Positions 9,724 to 18,114 of a stretch of 64,000 bases of DNA are shown one piece after another. Source of the stretch: Anaerocolumna sp. AGMB13020. Its GTDB lineage: Bacteria > Bacillota > Clostridia > Lachnospirales > Lachnospiraceae. Numbering within the stretch: the stretch's first letter is position 1; each line of letters opens with the position of its first letter. A program made the translations under genes and the position numbers. The DNA is taken from NCBI RefSeq assembly GCF_033100115.1, contig NZ_CP136910.1, positions 2,418,001 to 2,482,000 of the forward strand, in the 5' to 3' direction. The notes beneath the pieces are model-generated. The model had not been told where the DNA came from, ran no database searches, and worked only from the letters and a program-made list of their open reading frames with translations.

Positions 9724-10704
9724 TTACTTATTATCCATCATTTCAACGGATGCCTGATAGACTAAAAGCAGTTCCTCCAGCTGAGAATACGTATCTATCA
9801 GATTGACATTCTGTCTGAATCTGGCCGCCATGGGATAACCGGTGGTATACCAGGCAACATGCTTGCGCATCTCACGGATACCAACATACTCTCCCTTATA
9901 CATGACCTCGAGTTTTGCATGGCGTAACATCATATCCACAGCTTCTTTTATAGTAGGTTTTAAAGGTACTGTTTTATTCCTCAGGGCTTCCTTTATCTGC
10001 ATAAATATCCATGGATTACCTTGAGCTCCTCTGGCAATCATAACACCATCGCAGCCGGTTTCTTCCTGAATCCTTACCGCATCTTCATAAGTAACCACAT
10101 CCCCGTTTCCGATAACCGGTATGGAGACCGCTTCCTTAACCTGTCTTATAATCTCCCAGTCAGCTTTGCCGCTGTAGTACTGTTCTCTGGTTCTACCGTG
10201 AACGGCAATCGCTGCCGCACCGTTTGCCTCAGCAATTCTGGCAACCTCTACAGCATTTACTTCTGCTTCGTTAAAACCTCTGCGTATTTTAATCGTCAAA
10301 GGTTTTGAGATGGCCCTAGATACTGCCGAAACAATCTCTCCAATAAGTTTGGGTTCCTTCATAAGCGCAGAACCTTCGCCGTTATTTACTACCTTAGGTA
10401 CCGGACAGCCCATATTGATATCCAGAATATCAAAATTCCTGTGTTCGATCTTTTTGGCAGTTTCGCTCAAGATAACCGGGTCTCTGCCAAAAAGCTGCAA
10501 AGACACTGGTCTTTCCTCCTCCTTAACCAATAGGAGCTCTTCTGTATTTTTATTATTATATTGTATTCCTTTTGCGCTGACCATCTCCGTGTAGATTAAG
10601 TCAGCTCCCTGTTCCTTACATAACAGACGAAAGGGTAAATCCGTCACTCCGGCCATTGGCCCAAGTACCAGATTCCCCTCTGTATTTATATTGCCTATCT
10701 GCAA
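9724..10704 (-). CDS. dusB: tRNA-dihydrouridine synthase B
   Basis: A 326-residue FMN enzyme that reduces uridines to dihydrouridine in the tRNA D-loop region. Seen: N-terminal barrel signature G-P-M-A-G-V-T-D-L-P-F-R (about residues 17-28), the active-site cysteine in N-M-G-C-P-V-P-K (about residue 100), K-I-R-R-G-F, and V-I-G-N-G-D-V, all typical of the Dus family. Residues beyond ~245 form the helical tRNA-binding domain. It is the last gene of a minus-strand group after coaX, 48 bp downstream. The substrate position on the tRNA is inferred from the family only. Confidence 0.95.
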   Translation of the reverse strand: MQIGNINTEGNLVLGPMAGVTDLPFRLLCKEQGADLIYTEMVSAKGIQYNNKNTEELLLVKEEERPVSLQLFGRDPVILSETAKKIEHRNFDILDINMGCPVPKVVNNGEGSALMKEPKLIGEIVSAVSRAISKPLTIKIRRGFNEAEVNAVEVARIAEANGAAAIAVHGRTREQYYSGKADWEIIRQVKEAVSIPVIGNGDVVTYEDAVRIQEETGCDGVMIARGAQGNPWIFMQIKEALRNKTVPLKPTIKEAVDMMLRHAKLEVMYKGEYVGIREMRKHVAWYTTGYPMAARFRQNVNLIDTYSQLEELLLVYQASVEMMDNK

Positions 10705-10752
10705 AATGAATTCCTCTTTCTAATAAGTCTTACACTAAGTTAAAGACTGCTT

Positions 10753-11523
10753 CTATTTCTTGTTTTTGTTGTAAATAACACGAAGACCTTTTAAGGTTAG
10801 AAGCTGGTCATATATCTGAATAACATCCGTGGAATCGGCTATTATTTTACCCAAGCCTCCCGTTGCGATAACTTTAACATTTTGAATTTTTGACTCTTCT
10901 ATGATCTTGCGAACAATATATTCCGTTTGTCCGATATAACCGTACACCAGTCCTGCCTGCATGCTTGAGATTGTCTCGTTTGCAAGGATGGAATCAGGCT
11001 TTTTAATCTCTATTTCCGGAAGCTTTGCAGTCTCATTCCATAAAGCATCTGCACAGATCTTGATTCCGGGGCTGGTTATCCCTGCAATGAATTCACCTTT
11101 GGCACCAATCAAATCATAGGTAGTGGCAGTGCCGAAGTCAATAACAATAAGAGGACCTCCATAAATATCATACGCAGCCACAGCGTCTACTACACGATCA
11201 GCTCCCAGCTCCTTGGGATTTGCCATATTAATCATAAGTCCGGTCTTGGTTCCGATACCGACTTCCATGGGTTTGATATTTAAATACTTCATAATTCCAT
11301 TTTTAAAGGAATGCATGATTCCAGGAACAACACTGGCAACAATAACAGCCTCTATATCTTTCGGTTCAATCCCTCTGTTTTTAAGCAATCCGCACATGGT
11401 AAATCCATATTCGTCTGAGGTACGCTGGAGCTTTGTGGTCATACGAAAGCTGGCTACAAGCTCTTCTTCTTTAAATACACCAAAGGTGATATTGGTATTT
11501 CCTACATCTATTACTAATAACAT
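10753..11523 (-). CDS. coaX: Type III pantothenate kinase
   Basis: A 256-residue cytoplasmic kinase for the first step of coenzyme A synthesis (pantothenate to 4-phosphopantothenate). Type III enzymes belong to the acetate/sugar kinase/Hsp70 fold. Seen: D-V-G-N-T-N at about residues 6-11 (phosphate loop), [12 protein letters not shown] at about 107-118 (pantothenate-binding region), and D-F-G-T-A-T-T-Y-D at about 129-137. Length matches the family. The stop is 48 bp from dusB and the start 23 bp from the preceding small gene, so this is one transcription unit. Confidence 0.96.
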   Translation of the reverse strand: MLLVIDVGNTNITFGVFKEEELVASFRMTTKLQRTSDEYGFTMCGLLKNRGIEPKDIEAVIVASVVPGIMHSFKNGIMKYLNIKPMEVGIGTKTGLMINMANPKELGADRVVDAVAAYDIYGGPLIVIDFGTATTYDLIGAKGEFIAGITSPGIKICADALWNETAKLPEIEIKKPDSILANETISSMQAGLVYGYIGQTEYIVRKIIEESKIQNVKVIATGGLGKIIADSTDVIQIYDQLLTLKGLRVIYNKNKK

Positions 11524-11546
11524 TTTTTCCTCCGTTTCTGTCTCCC

Positions 11547-11882
11547 TTAATCCGGCATGTCTTCTCCAAGGAAGAATACTCTGTAAAATAACTCAAGGGA
11601 TTCCAGAAGTTCTTCTTTGCTTCTTTGTAATTCCTTGATTTTTAAAACACTTCCGATTTCATCATAAAGGAGGTCTCCTTCATCACTGCTTACCTGAAAG
11701 AGCAGGTTTCCCTCTTCGTCATATTCCAAGGTTAGTACTCCGCCTACATCTTCCGTAAAAAGTACGCACATAATCTTAAGCTCTTCTTTTATGCTGTCCG
11801 GCAATCCATTAAAATCCTCATTTAAATAATATTTCTGTTCATATGAGCTGCTTGCACATAGAACCACATTTTCCTGGTACAT
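11547..11882 (-). CDS. Small conserved cytoplasmic protein (DUF6145-like)
   Basis: A 111-residue acidic soluble protein without membrane segments or known catalytic motif. The centre reads as a short beta-rich fold with many Glu/Asp; the C-terminus is helical and Leu/Glu-rich. I recall a family of this look in Lachnospiraceae (DUF6145), but that name is from memory. The frame is open to 11963, yet the ATG at 11882 has AGAGAGG directly upstream and removes an odd Arg-rich extension, so I take it as the start. It sits between the LiaF-like gene and coaX with short gaps, as part of one operon. Confidence 0.75.
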   Translation of the reverse strand: MYQENVVLCASSSYEQKYYLNEDFNGLPDSIKEELKIMCVLFTEDVGGVLTLEYDEEGNLLFQVSSDEGDLLYDEIGSVLKIKELQRSKEELLESLELFYRVFFLGEDMPD

Positions 11883-11932
11883 AAAACCTCTCTTTCGGAT
11901 ATAAAGTTCGCGATAAGCCCGCCTGGTATATT

Positions 11933-12754
11933 CTAACGTATTTCTATGCCTCCCATAAAGCATGTCCCACGAATATATACCGTAACATTACTATCCTTCT
12001 TATTATAATTTCCGTCTATCTTACTCTCCACCCCTCCCATAATAGGGGTGCAGCTTACTGACACAATTACATTTGAAGGCAGAAATATGGTTATCCCCCC
12101 CATGATACAGCTGACATCTATCACAATGTCCCTTGTTATAACTGCATTCCTTAAATCCAGCTCAATACCGCCTGCCAGGACTATTAACTCTGCTCCGGTA
12201 AACTCCTCTGTAAATATAACGTTTTGTGAGGAAAGAATACTGCTATAATGTTCTTTGCCGGCAACTTTATTTATGGTCTGTCTGAATTCCTCGTCTTGCT
12301 TTAAGTTATTCGTTTTACCATTCCCATAATCATAACTTCTATAACCTGTTTCATTTTTATAGCCGTCCTGGTTGATATCCTTCTCATAACCATCACGACT
12401 GAAGCTGTCCTCCTTATTACCTTGTTCTGCCTCATGTTCATAATTTGTTTGAGAAAATCCACCTTCATAACCGCTTTGCCTGAATTCACCTTCATAGCTG
12501 TCTTCTTTCGAGAAACTCCCGCTCTCATTCTCTTTTGAAGAATAACCTGTATTGCCTGCAGTTCCCTCTCCATCCGTCTTCTCTTGATTTGCATTCTTAA
12601 ATAGAATCGATACGCCAATCAAAACTAAGATTGACGCAAAGAGAAGTCCGGAAAAGGTTCTGCTCTCAATCAAGCCGGTACTGGTACAAATCCAGAGAAG
12701 CCCCATTACTACAAGAAAGGTGCCCCATAAAATTTTTGTTACATCCTTTTTCAT
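11933..12754 (-). CDS. LiaF-like membrane protein with repetitive linker
   Basis: A 273-residue protein. Two membrane segments (about residues 8-26 and 32-50) form the small N-terminal domain seen in LiaF-type proteins. A ~110-residue charged linker follows, with short irregular repeats built on G-Y and E/D/S/Q/N, for example E-G-E-F-R-Q-S-G-Y-E-G-G-F. The last ~90 residues hold three repeats of the cell-wall-active antibiotic response domain (C-x-M-G-G-I and P-I-M-G-G-V). LiaF in Bacillus inhibits the LiaRS envelope-stress system; no liaRS lies nearby, so the role is open. The ATG at 12754 is preferred to the TTG at 12760: GGGG lies 8 nt upstream. Confidence 0.8.
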   Translation of the reverse strand: MKKDVTKILWGTFLVVMGLLWICTSTGLIESRTFSGLLFASILVLIGVSILFKNANQEKTDGEGTAGNTGYSSKENESGSFSKEDSYEGEFRQSGYEGGFSQTNYEHEAEQGNKEDSFSRDGYEKDINQDGYKNETGYRSYDYGNGKTNNLKQDEEFRQTINKVAGKEHYSSILSSQNVIFTEEFTGAELIVLAGGIELDLRNAVITRDIVIDVSCIMGGITIFLPSNVIVSVSCTPIMGGVESKIDGNYNKKDSNVTVYIRGTCFMGGIEIR

Positions 12755-12865
12755 GTACAAAACCCCTTTACCTTATGAACCTGGTATTTAAATACAAAGT
12801 TCTTCTCTTAATAATATAAAAAAAAGGACAATAATTCAAGGGCAACTTATAAAAGTATTGACCGC

Positions 12866-12891
12866 AAAAAAGGGAGTGCTGCAACACTCCC
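12866..12891 (-). terminator. Terminator after the Bce-like permease gene
   Basis: GGGAGTG (12872-12878), a 6-nt loop, then CACTCCC (12885-12891), followed on the minus strand by six T residues (12866-12871). It lies 42 nt past the permease stop codon. Confidence 0.85.
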
Positions 12892-12932
12892 ACTGATTTT
12901 ACTGTCAAATTTTTGCCAGGGTTTGATACACT

Positions 12933-15167
12933 CTAGTCAGCCTCAATGTTCTTCTTGAACAAAATCCAGGTACTGATAAAATAACACCCAAGCAATACAA
13001 GGATTATTAACAGCATTTCCGTTAATGATTCAAGGAAATCCTTTCTCCCAATTAAGGTCTCAATGATCAGATTCATCCATTTAATATAGAAGTTGCCAGT
13101 TATCAGCGCACTGATACCTGCTGTAAAGATAGGAAGTCCAAACCACAACCCCATCTGCCAGCAAATAATCCGATTAATGGAACGCTCTTCTACCCCTAAC
13201 TTTTTGATAATTTGAAATCTCTGCTTAAATTCAGAGGAATCCGCCAGCTGTTGCAGTGACAGCACGGCAAAGCTGATTACAAACAATACAATTCCTCCAT
13301 AGAATAACAGCAGTTTAAAAACCAGAGCTCCGGATATCCCTTCATTTCTTTGCAGCGTGCGCAGGCGAAGAGCTGTGGCATATTGCTCCTTTTCCTCCTG
13401 GCTGTTAATTATACTTTTCAACTCACTATTAACCTTTTGCGCAGCCTCAAAAGATAGTTTTTCTTGAGTCATCGCATAATAATTACTCTTTCCGAGAAGC
13501 AGCCCTTCACAGATATCATCAGGCACAATAATAACCCTGCCGTTATAATAAGGATAGATTACCTCACCAAGCCTGGCCCGGTGTCTCATCTCATCTGCCT
13601 GACTGAGGACTTTTTTATTTATCGTAATAGTTTCATTCTTTTCCAGGAATTTTTTGACTTCCTCTTCCACAACGCTGTACTGCCACTGCATAGTGAATTC
13701 TGTATCCTTTAAGTCGATTGTCTTAAGACCTGCCATAGTAAGGAGTTTATTATACTGAGATAAAGGCATTACCATATCCGGTTGCTCCATATTCATATTA
13801 CCTGCTTTAAAATCTTCCCGTTTTATATAAAAGAAGTCCGCCTTACAGAAACTCTTTCGTTCTATCTCCTGCTCTTTAAAATAGTTGTCCGCATAAGAAA
13901 AATCCCCTTTTGGAAGAGTTTCATAGGTAGTATGTGAGTTAGCCTCTGTACTGATCTGTATGTCAAATACAGCTCTTTCCTTAAGATACCCCAGTGCCCA
14001 TCCCGATAGAATGGGATCAATAATAAAAGTGGTAACAGCCAGCAAAATAGCTGCAGCCAATATAGACATGGTACGAAAATTAGAGGATAACCTTGCATTT
14101 AACTGACCTGTTATAAAAAGGATATTTCCTCTGTATTTAAGCTTTTTGGATTTCTCTTTAAATACCTGCATAAGAGCTGACAGGGCATAGAAAACGGTAA
14201 AGAGAAGGAATACAAGATACACCATAACAAAAACATAAGCCCTGTTCGTGGTACTGCTGTCAAAGGCCGGATGCCCTGCTACAATAAGCAGATTACAGAT
14301 AACCAAAAGAGCCGCCAGTCCCGTTAGTAATATAACCGGCTTCTTAAGCGATAATAGTCTTCTCTTACTCACACATGCCATAAGAAAGGCAAGCACTGTG
14401 ATTACAAACAAGGCAGGAAGCAGCAGATTAGCATAAAACAGAAGTATATCAGGTGGTGCCATTGCCCCGCCTGTTATTGCTTCTTTATATTTTCTGTGTA
14501 AATCCACTATATCAATGACTCTCTGCAGGGAGGCAGCACCACCAATCAGAATAAGTACGGGCATCAGATAGTCCTTCTTCAGATCATTCTGCAATTCCTT
14601 CTCAGCCCGTAGCATATCTATAATCTTTAATTTTTTGATCTTCCATATATTCAGTCCTCCTATTAATAAAAAGGTGCTTAAAAATCCTATAACCGTTATC
14701 GTGAATGTATCCAGGTACAGTGAAAAATGTAAGCGGTATTCTTCTTCAAAAAAATTCATGATATGCATCGTTAAAACCTGAGAAAAAAATACCCCCAGCA
14801 GAATGCCAATTACAATAGATATCAGTCCCATCATGAGGGTTTCAGCAAAAAAGAGAAGAGCCGTATGCTTTTGTTCCATACCCAGAAGTGTCTGTATGGC
14901 AAATTCCTTTTGTTTTCTTCGAAGCATATAGTTATTTACATATTGAATTAGAAATATCAGCAGTCCAGTAATGCCTATAACCGGAACGCGCATATACTGC
15001 TGAAGCATTTCAAGGTTATATTCTACGGGCAGAGAACTTACATAATAACTGCTGCATACCGATAAAAAAGCATAGAACAAACCTACACAGATTGTTAATG
15101 TAAGTATATATATGATATAATCCTTCACGGATTTTTTTGCATTGCGTATGGCGAGTTTACCGTACAT
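12933..15167 (-). CDS. BceB-like ABC transporter permease
   Basis: A 744-residue membrane protein of the FtsX/BceB type: one N-terminal membrane segment, a group of further segments to about residue 400, one large extracellular domain of ~200 residues (about 410-610), and three final segments. This layout is that of permeases that remove bacitracin-like or lantibiotic peptides from lipid II-cycle targets and act as flux sensor with a short-loop kinase. The ATG at 15167 overlaps the end of the ATPase gene by 11 bp and has a full GGAGGTGA site 8 nt upstream; an in-frame start 18 nt earlier lacks one. The actual peptide substrate cannot be read from sequence. Confidence 0.9.
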   Translation of the reverse strand: MYGKLAIRNAKKSVKDYIIYILTLTICVGLFYAFLSVCSSYYVSSLPVEYNLEMLQQYMRVPVIGITGLLIFLIQYVNNYMLRRKQKEFAIQTLLGMEQKHTALLFFAETLMMGLISIVIGILLGVFFSQVLTMHIMNFFEEEYRLHFSLYLDTFTITVIGFLSTFLLIGGLNIWKIKKLKIIDMLRAEKELQNDLKKDYLMPVLILIGGAASLQRVIDIVDLHRKYKEAITGGAMAPPDILLFYANLLLPALFVITVLAFLMACVSKRRLLSLKKPVILLTGLAALLVICNLLIVAGHPAFDSSTTNRAYVFVMVYLVFLLFTVFYALSALMQVFKEKSKKLKYRGNILFITGQLNARLSSNFRTMSILAAAILLAVTTFIIDPILSGWALGYLKERAVFDIQISTEANSHTTYETLPKGDFSYADNYFKEQEIERKSFCKADFFYIKREDFKAGNMNMEQPDMVMPLSQYNKLLTMAGLKTIDLKDTEFTMQWQYSVVEEEVKKFLEKNETITINKKVLSQADEMRHRARLGEVIYPYYNGRVIIVPDDICEGLLLGKSNYYAMTQEKLSFEAAQKVNSELKSIINSQEEKEQYATALRLRTLQRNEGISGALVFKLLLFYGGIVLFVISFAVLSLQQLADSSEFKQRFQIIKKLGVEERSINRIICWQMGLWFGLPIFTAGISALITGNFYIKWMNLIIETLIGRKDFLESLTEMLLIILVLLGCYFISTWILFKKNIEAD

Positions 15168-15924
15168 CCCGTAAATCACCTCCAAGCAGTGTCATAACGT
15201 CCAGTATCTCACCAAAGAACTGTTTTCTGGTCTTATCTCCTCGGTTAATCTCATTAAATATTCTTCCGTCCTTTAGAAACAGTATTCTTTTCGCGTAACT
15301 GGCAGAGAACGCATCATGAGTTACCATAAGTATAGTTGCCTTAAGCTCTTCATTCATACTGATCAGTGTTTCCATAAGCAGCTGTGCTGATTTAGAGTCC
15401 AGGGCACCTGTAGGCTCATCAGCCAAGAGCAGTTTGGGCTTATTCACCACGGCTCTTGCACAGGCACATCTTTGTTTTTGCCCGCCTGATACCTCAGAAG
15501 GATATTTCCTCAAGATGTCTCCGATTCCAAGCTTATCAGCTATCTCCTGTACTTTGGCGGCTATTTCAGCTGTTGGTACCCTGTTAATGGTCAGTGCATA
15601 TGCAATATTCTCTTCCAGGGTAAGCGTATCCAGAAGATTGAATTCCTGAAAGACAAAGCCCAGATTCTTTCTCCTGAATTCTGCCAGCTTTTTGTCAGCA
15701 ATTTCAGTGATATCGGTTTCCTCCAAAAAAATGTGTCCGGCACTAACGGTATCAATGGTTGAAATGACATTTAAAAGTGTAGTCTTGCCGGAACCGGAAG
15801 CCCCCATAACACCAATAAATTCTCCTTCTCCAACAGAAAAGCTGATATCATCAATAGCTTTGGTTACATTGGATTTGTTGCCGTAATATTTCTCAATATT
15901 CTTTATTGTAAGTAGTTCTTTCAT
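15157..15924 (-). CDS. BceA-like ABC transporter ATP-binding protein
   Basis: A 255-residue ATPase. Seen: Walker A G-A-S-G-S-G-K-T-T (about residues 40-48), Q-loop F-Q-E-F-N-L-L-D, signature V-S-G-G-Q-K-Q-R (about 144-151), Walker B L-L-L-A-D-E-P-T-G-A-L-D and the switch histidine in V-T-H-D. The G-A-L-D form after Walker B is common in BceA/MacB-type ATPases. It partners the overlapping permease gene. The ribosome site is AGGAG 6 nt before ATG. The promoter region upstream (15925-16056) contains the palindromic operator described separately. Confidence 0.93.
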   Translation of the reverse strand: MKELLTIKNIEKYYGNKSNVTKAIDDISFSVGEGEFIGVMGASGSGKTTLLNVISTIDTVSAGHIFLEETDITEIADKKLAEFRRKNLGFVFQEFNLLDTLTLEENIAYALTINRVPTAEIAAKVQEIADKLGIGDILRKYPSEVSGGQKQRCACARAVVNKPKLLLADEPTGALDSKSAQLLMETLISMNEELKATILMVTHDAFSASYAKRILFLKDGRIFNEINRGDKTRKQFFGEILDVMTLLGGDLRDVR

Positions 15925-16004
15925 TTCCGCTCCTTTTGTATTGCTCAGTATCGTAAGCCTTAAGGTTATTTACATTATCCTTTATTTAGGAGGTAAAATA
16001 TATA

Positions 16005-16056
16005 GAAATAACTTACTTACTTCTTACAATTTTGTAAGAAGTAAGTAAGTTATTTC
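16005..16056. promoter_or_regulatory. Palindrome with BceR-type box before the ABC genes
   Basis: A perfect 23-bp inverted repeat (16005-16027 and 16034-16056) with a 6-nt loop. Its centre is TTACA-ATTT-TGTAA (16024-16037), which fits the published BceR-family box TNACA-N4-TGTAA. A weak -10-like GATAAT lies about 50 nt downstream on the minus strand (15974-15979) without a good -35 box, as expected for an activated promoter. Because the arms are long it may also form a hairpin at the end of the kinase transcript. Confidence 0.65.
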
Positions 16057-16136
16057 AGAAGTACAGTAGCTTTCCAGTCATACCCTCATACAGGCTTTCT
16101 GGATCTTTGGTTTTAAGCCGGCATAGTCCTGTCCAT

Positions 16137-17162
16137 TTACTGCTTATACAAGGCAGCGTGCATTAGCCTGCCAGTAGAAAATACCATACGAATAGTAGTT
16201 CCGTTGTTCTTTTCAGATTCTGCTTCTATTCCTATATCCAGCTTATCACAGAGCTTTTTACACAAATACAATCCCATTCCGGTAGACTTCTCCGTCTCAT
16301 GCCCATTTTTTCCGGTAAAACCTTTCTCAAAGATTCGCGGCAGATCCTCCCTTGCTATCCCCACTCCATTGTCGGTAATCTGGAGTGTTGTTTTGCTCCC
16401 CTTAACCTCCGTTTTAAATGCAATACTGTCAGCACCGTATTTCACTGAGTTTACGATACACTGATCTAATATAAATACAATCCATTTACTGTCAGTAAAG
16501 ACACTCTGGTCACATGAAAGATTTATCTGTACCTTTTTCTCCAATAAGAGATGTTTATTGTTTTGTAAAGCTTTCTTTACCACATCTTCCAGACTTACCT
16601 CTCTGATCAGGTAGTCCTTCTCCACATTGTTGCTTCTTGCAAAATATAGTACCTGATCCACAAATCGATTAGCACGTTCAAGTTCCTGCTTAATTTTTCT
16701 TGTTTCTTCTGTGGGGCTATTTTCACATATCAGTTTTATTGCAGAGATAGGTGTCTTTACTTCATGGACCCACTGCTCAATATATTCCGTATAATTGCTG
16801 CTTTCGTGTCGGATACGTGCTATCTCCTCAAGCATTGCTCTATTACTTATCCGTAATACCTTCTGCCACAGGATATCCTCCTGCCTGCGGGGTTTTAACA
16901 GGATATCGGAAATAAGGTATTTCTGATCCAGCTCATCAAGGCTTAAAAATAGTATATTATAGTAGTGTTTTCTTATGTGATAATCTATTAGATAATAAAA
17001 GAAAACACCAAAACCCCAGCCGCTTAACAGAAGCAATGCAGTATCAGATGAATCCCTTTCCTTCCCAAGAAACATAGAAAATGCTATTGCTCCCAGTATC
17101 TGCAGAACTAGGGGTATGCTTTTGTCCTTTATATAATCCGCTAATTTCAAGCTGATAACCAT
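16137..17162 (-). CDS. BceS-like intramembrane-sensing histidine kinase
   Basis: A 341-residue kinase with two N-terminal membrane segments (about residues 17-34 and 41-61) joined by only a few extracellular residues, the hallmark of BceS-type kinases that sense through the partner ABC transporter. The H-box W-V-H-E-V-K-T-P-I-S puts the phospho-histidine near residue 132; the N-box lies near 235-250, G1 D-N-G-V-G-I-A near 272, and G2 G-M-G-L-Y-L-C near 304. The gene starts 20 nt after the regulator. The start is unusual: a GAAAGG motif sits 1 nt before ATG, shared with two other genes here (see findings); a TTG 12 nt later is the alternative. Confidence 0.9.
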   Translation of the reverse strand: MVISLKLADYIKDKSIPLVLQILGAIAFSMFLGKERDSSDTALLLLSGWGFGVFFYYLIDYHIRKHYYNILFLSLDELDQKYLISDILLKPRRQEDILWQKVLRISNRAMLEEIARIRHESSNYTEYIEQWVHEVKTPISAIKLICENSPTEETRKIKQELERANRFVDQVLYFARSNNVEKDYLIREVSLEDVVKKALQNNKHLLLEKKVQINLSCDQSVFTDSKWIVFILDQCIVNSVKYGADSIAFKTEVKGSKTTLQITDNGVGIAREDLPRIFEKGFTGKNGHETEKSTGMGLYLCKKLCDKLDIGIEAESEKNNGTTIRMVFSTGRLMHAALYKQ

Positions 17163-17182
17163 ACCTTTCTAATAACTTTTTT

Positions 17183-17851
17183 CTACTCAATATAATAACC
17201 TTGTCTGTGTTTTGTCTCAATGAAATCAAACACCTTGATTTCCTCCAGTTTCTTACGGATACGAGTCATGTTAACACTTAAGGTATTATCATCCACAAAT
17301 AACTCATTGTCCCAGAGATAATCTATCATATCAGCTCTTGAAACAATTTTTCCTGCATGGCGAAAGAGATATGCCAGAATTCTTGTTTCACTTTTCGTAA
17401 AGTCTATGGTATTACCTGCATGTGTTACTTTACCATTTTCCATATTTAGCATAATTCCTTTATGCTCAAGACGCATCTGATTCTCATCTTTGTATACTCT
17501 TTTTAACAGCAGCGCTATCCTTGTCAGTAATATAGAAATGTTGTACGGTTTGGTGATATAATCGTCCCCACCCATCATTAGGCTCTGCAGCTCGTCCATA
17601 TCCGAATCGCGGCTGGTCACAAAAATAATAGGAAGATTTGAAAAGGAACGCAGCTTCATACACACCTGATGTCCGTCTTCTTTCGGCAGATTAATATCCA
17701 ACAATACAATATGGGGCTGCAGTTCCTTAATCTGCTCCGTTATCCCATTAAATTCCAGGACATCACAAACTTCATAGCCATTATTGGTCAGCAGCAGATG
17801 CAGTTCGCTGCGTATCATCCTGTCATCTTCTACTACTGCTATCCTATACAT
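17183..17851 (-). CDS. BceR-like response regulator (OmpR family)
   Basis: A 222-residue two-domain regulator. Receiver domain 1-115: acidic pair E-D-D at 8-10, phospho-acceptor Asp in L-L-D-I-N-L-P near residue 52, Thr in V-T-S-R-D near 79, and Lys in T-K-P-Y near 101. The C-terminal winged helix (about 130-222) ends G-Y-Y-I-E. AGGAGG lies 6 nt before ATG. As first gene of the unit it should be phosphorylated by the adjacent kinase and activate the downstream ABC genes, presumably through the palindrome at 16005-16056 (inference from Bce systems). Confidence 0.92.
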   Translation of the reverse strand: MYRIAVVEDDRMIRSELHLLLTNNGYEVCDVLEFNGITEQIKELQPHIVLLDINLPKEDGHQVCMKLRSFSNLPIIFVTSRDSDMDELQSLMMGGDDYITKPYNISILLTRIALLLKRVYKDENQMRLEHKGIMLNMENGKVTHAGNTIDFTKSETRILAYLFRHAGKIVSRADMIDYLWDNELFVDDNTLSVNMTRIRKKLEEIKVFDFIETKHRQGYYIE

Positions 17852-18011
17852 GCGTTTCCTCCTGACTTTATTAACCTTTATCTCTATTGTAGCAAAAGCA
17901 GTTAAATTTATCCACCTAAATTAGAACCAGACACCACATTTGCTCCCGCTTCCCAGTAGATCTTTCACGGGCTCTCCTAACAGGTTCTGCAGTTATGGTT
18001 CTGCCGTTTAC

Positions 18012-18054
18012 AAAAAGACTGCAGCCAGAATATATATCCGGCTGCAGTCTTTTT
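18012..18054 (-). terminator. Terminator after the nucleoside transporter operon
   Basis: A strong hairpin: AAAAAGACTGCAGCC (18012-18026) pairs with its complement ending at 18054, loop ~13 nt, with T-runs on both strands. It lies 61 nt past the BMP lipoprotein stop codon. Confidence 0.88.
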
Positions 18055-18114
18055 TCATAATTAGAAGGTTATAAAATCTATCAAATTATAGTGGTAAGCT
18101 TGTGGGAAGGGGAA

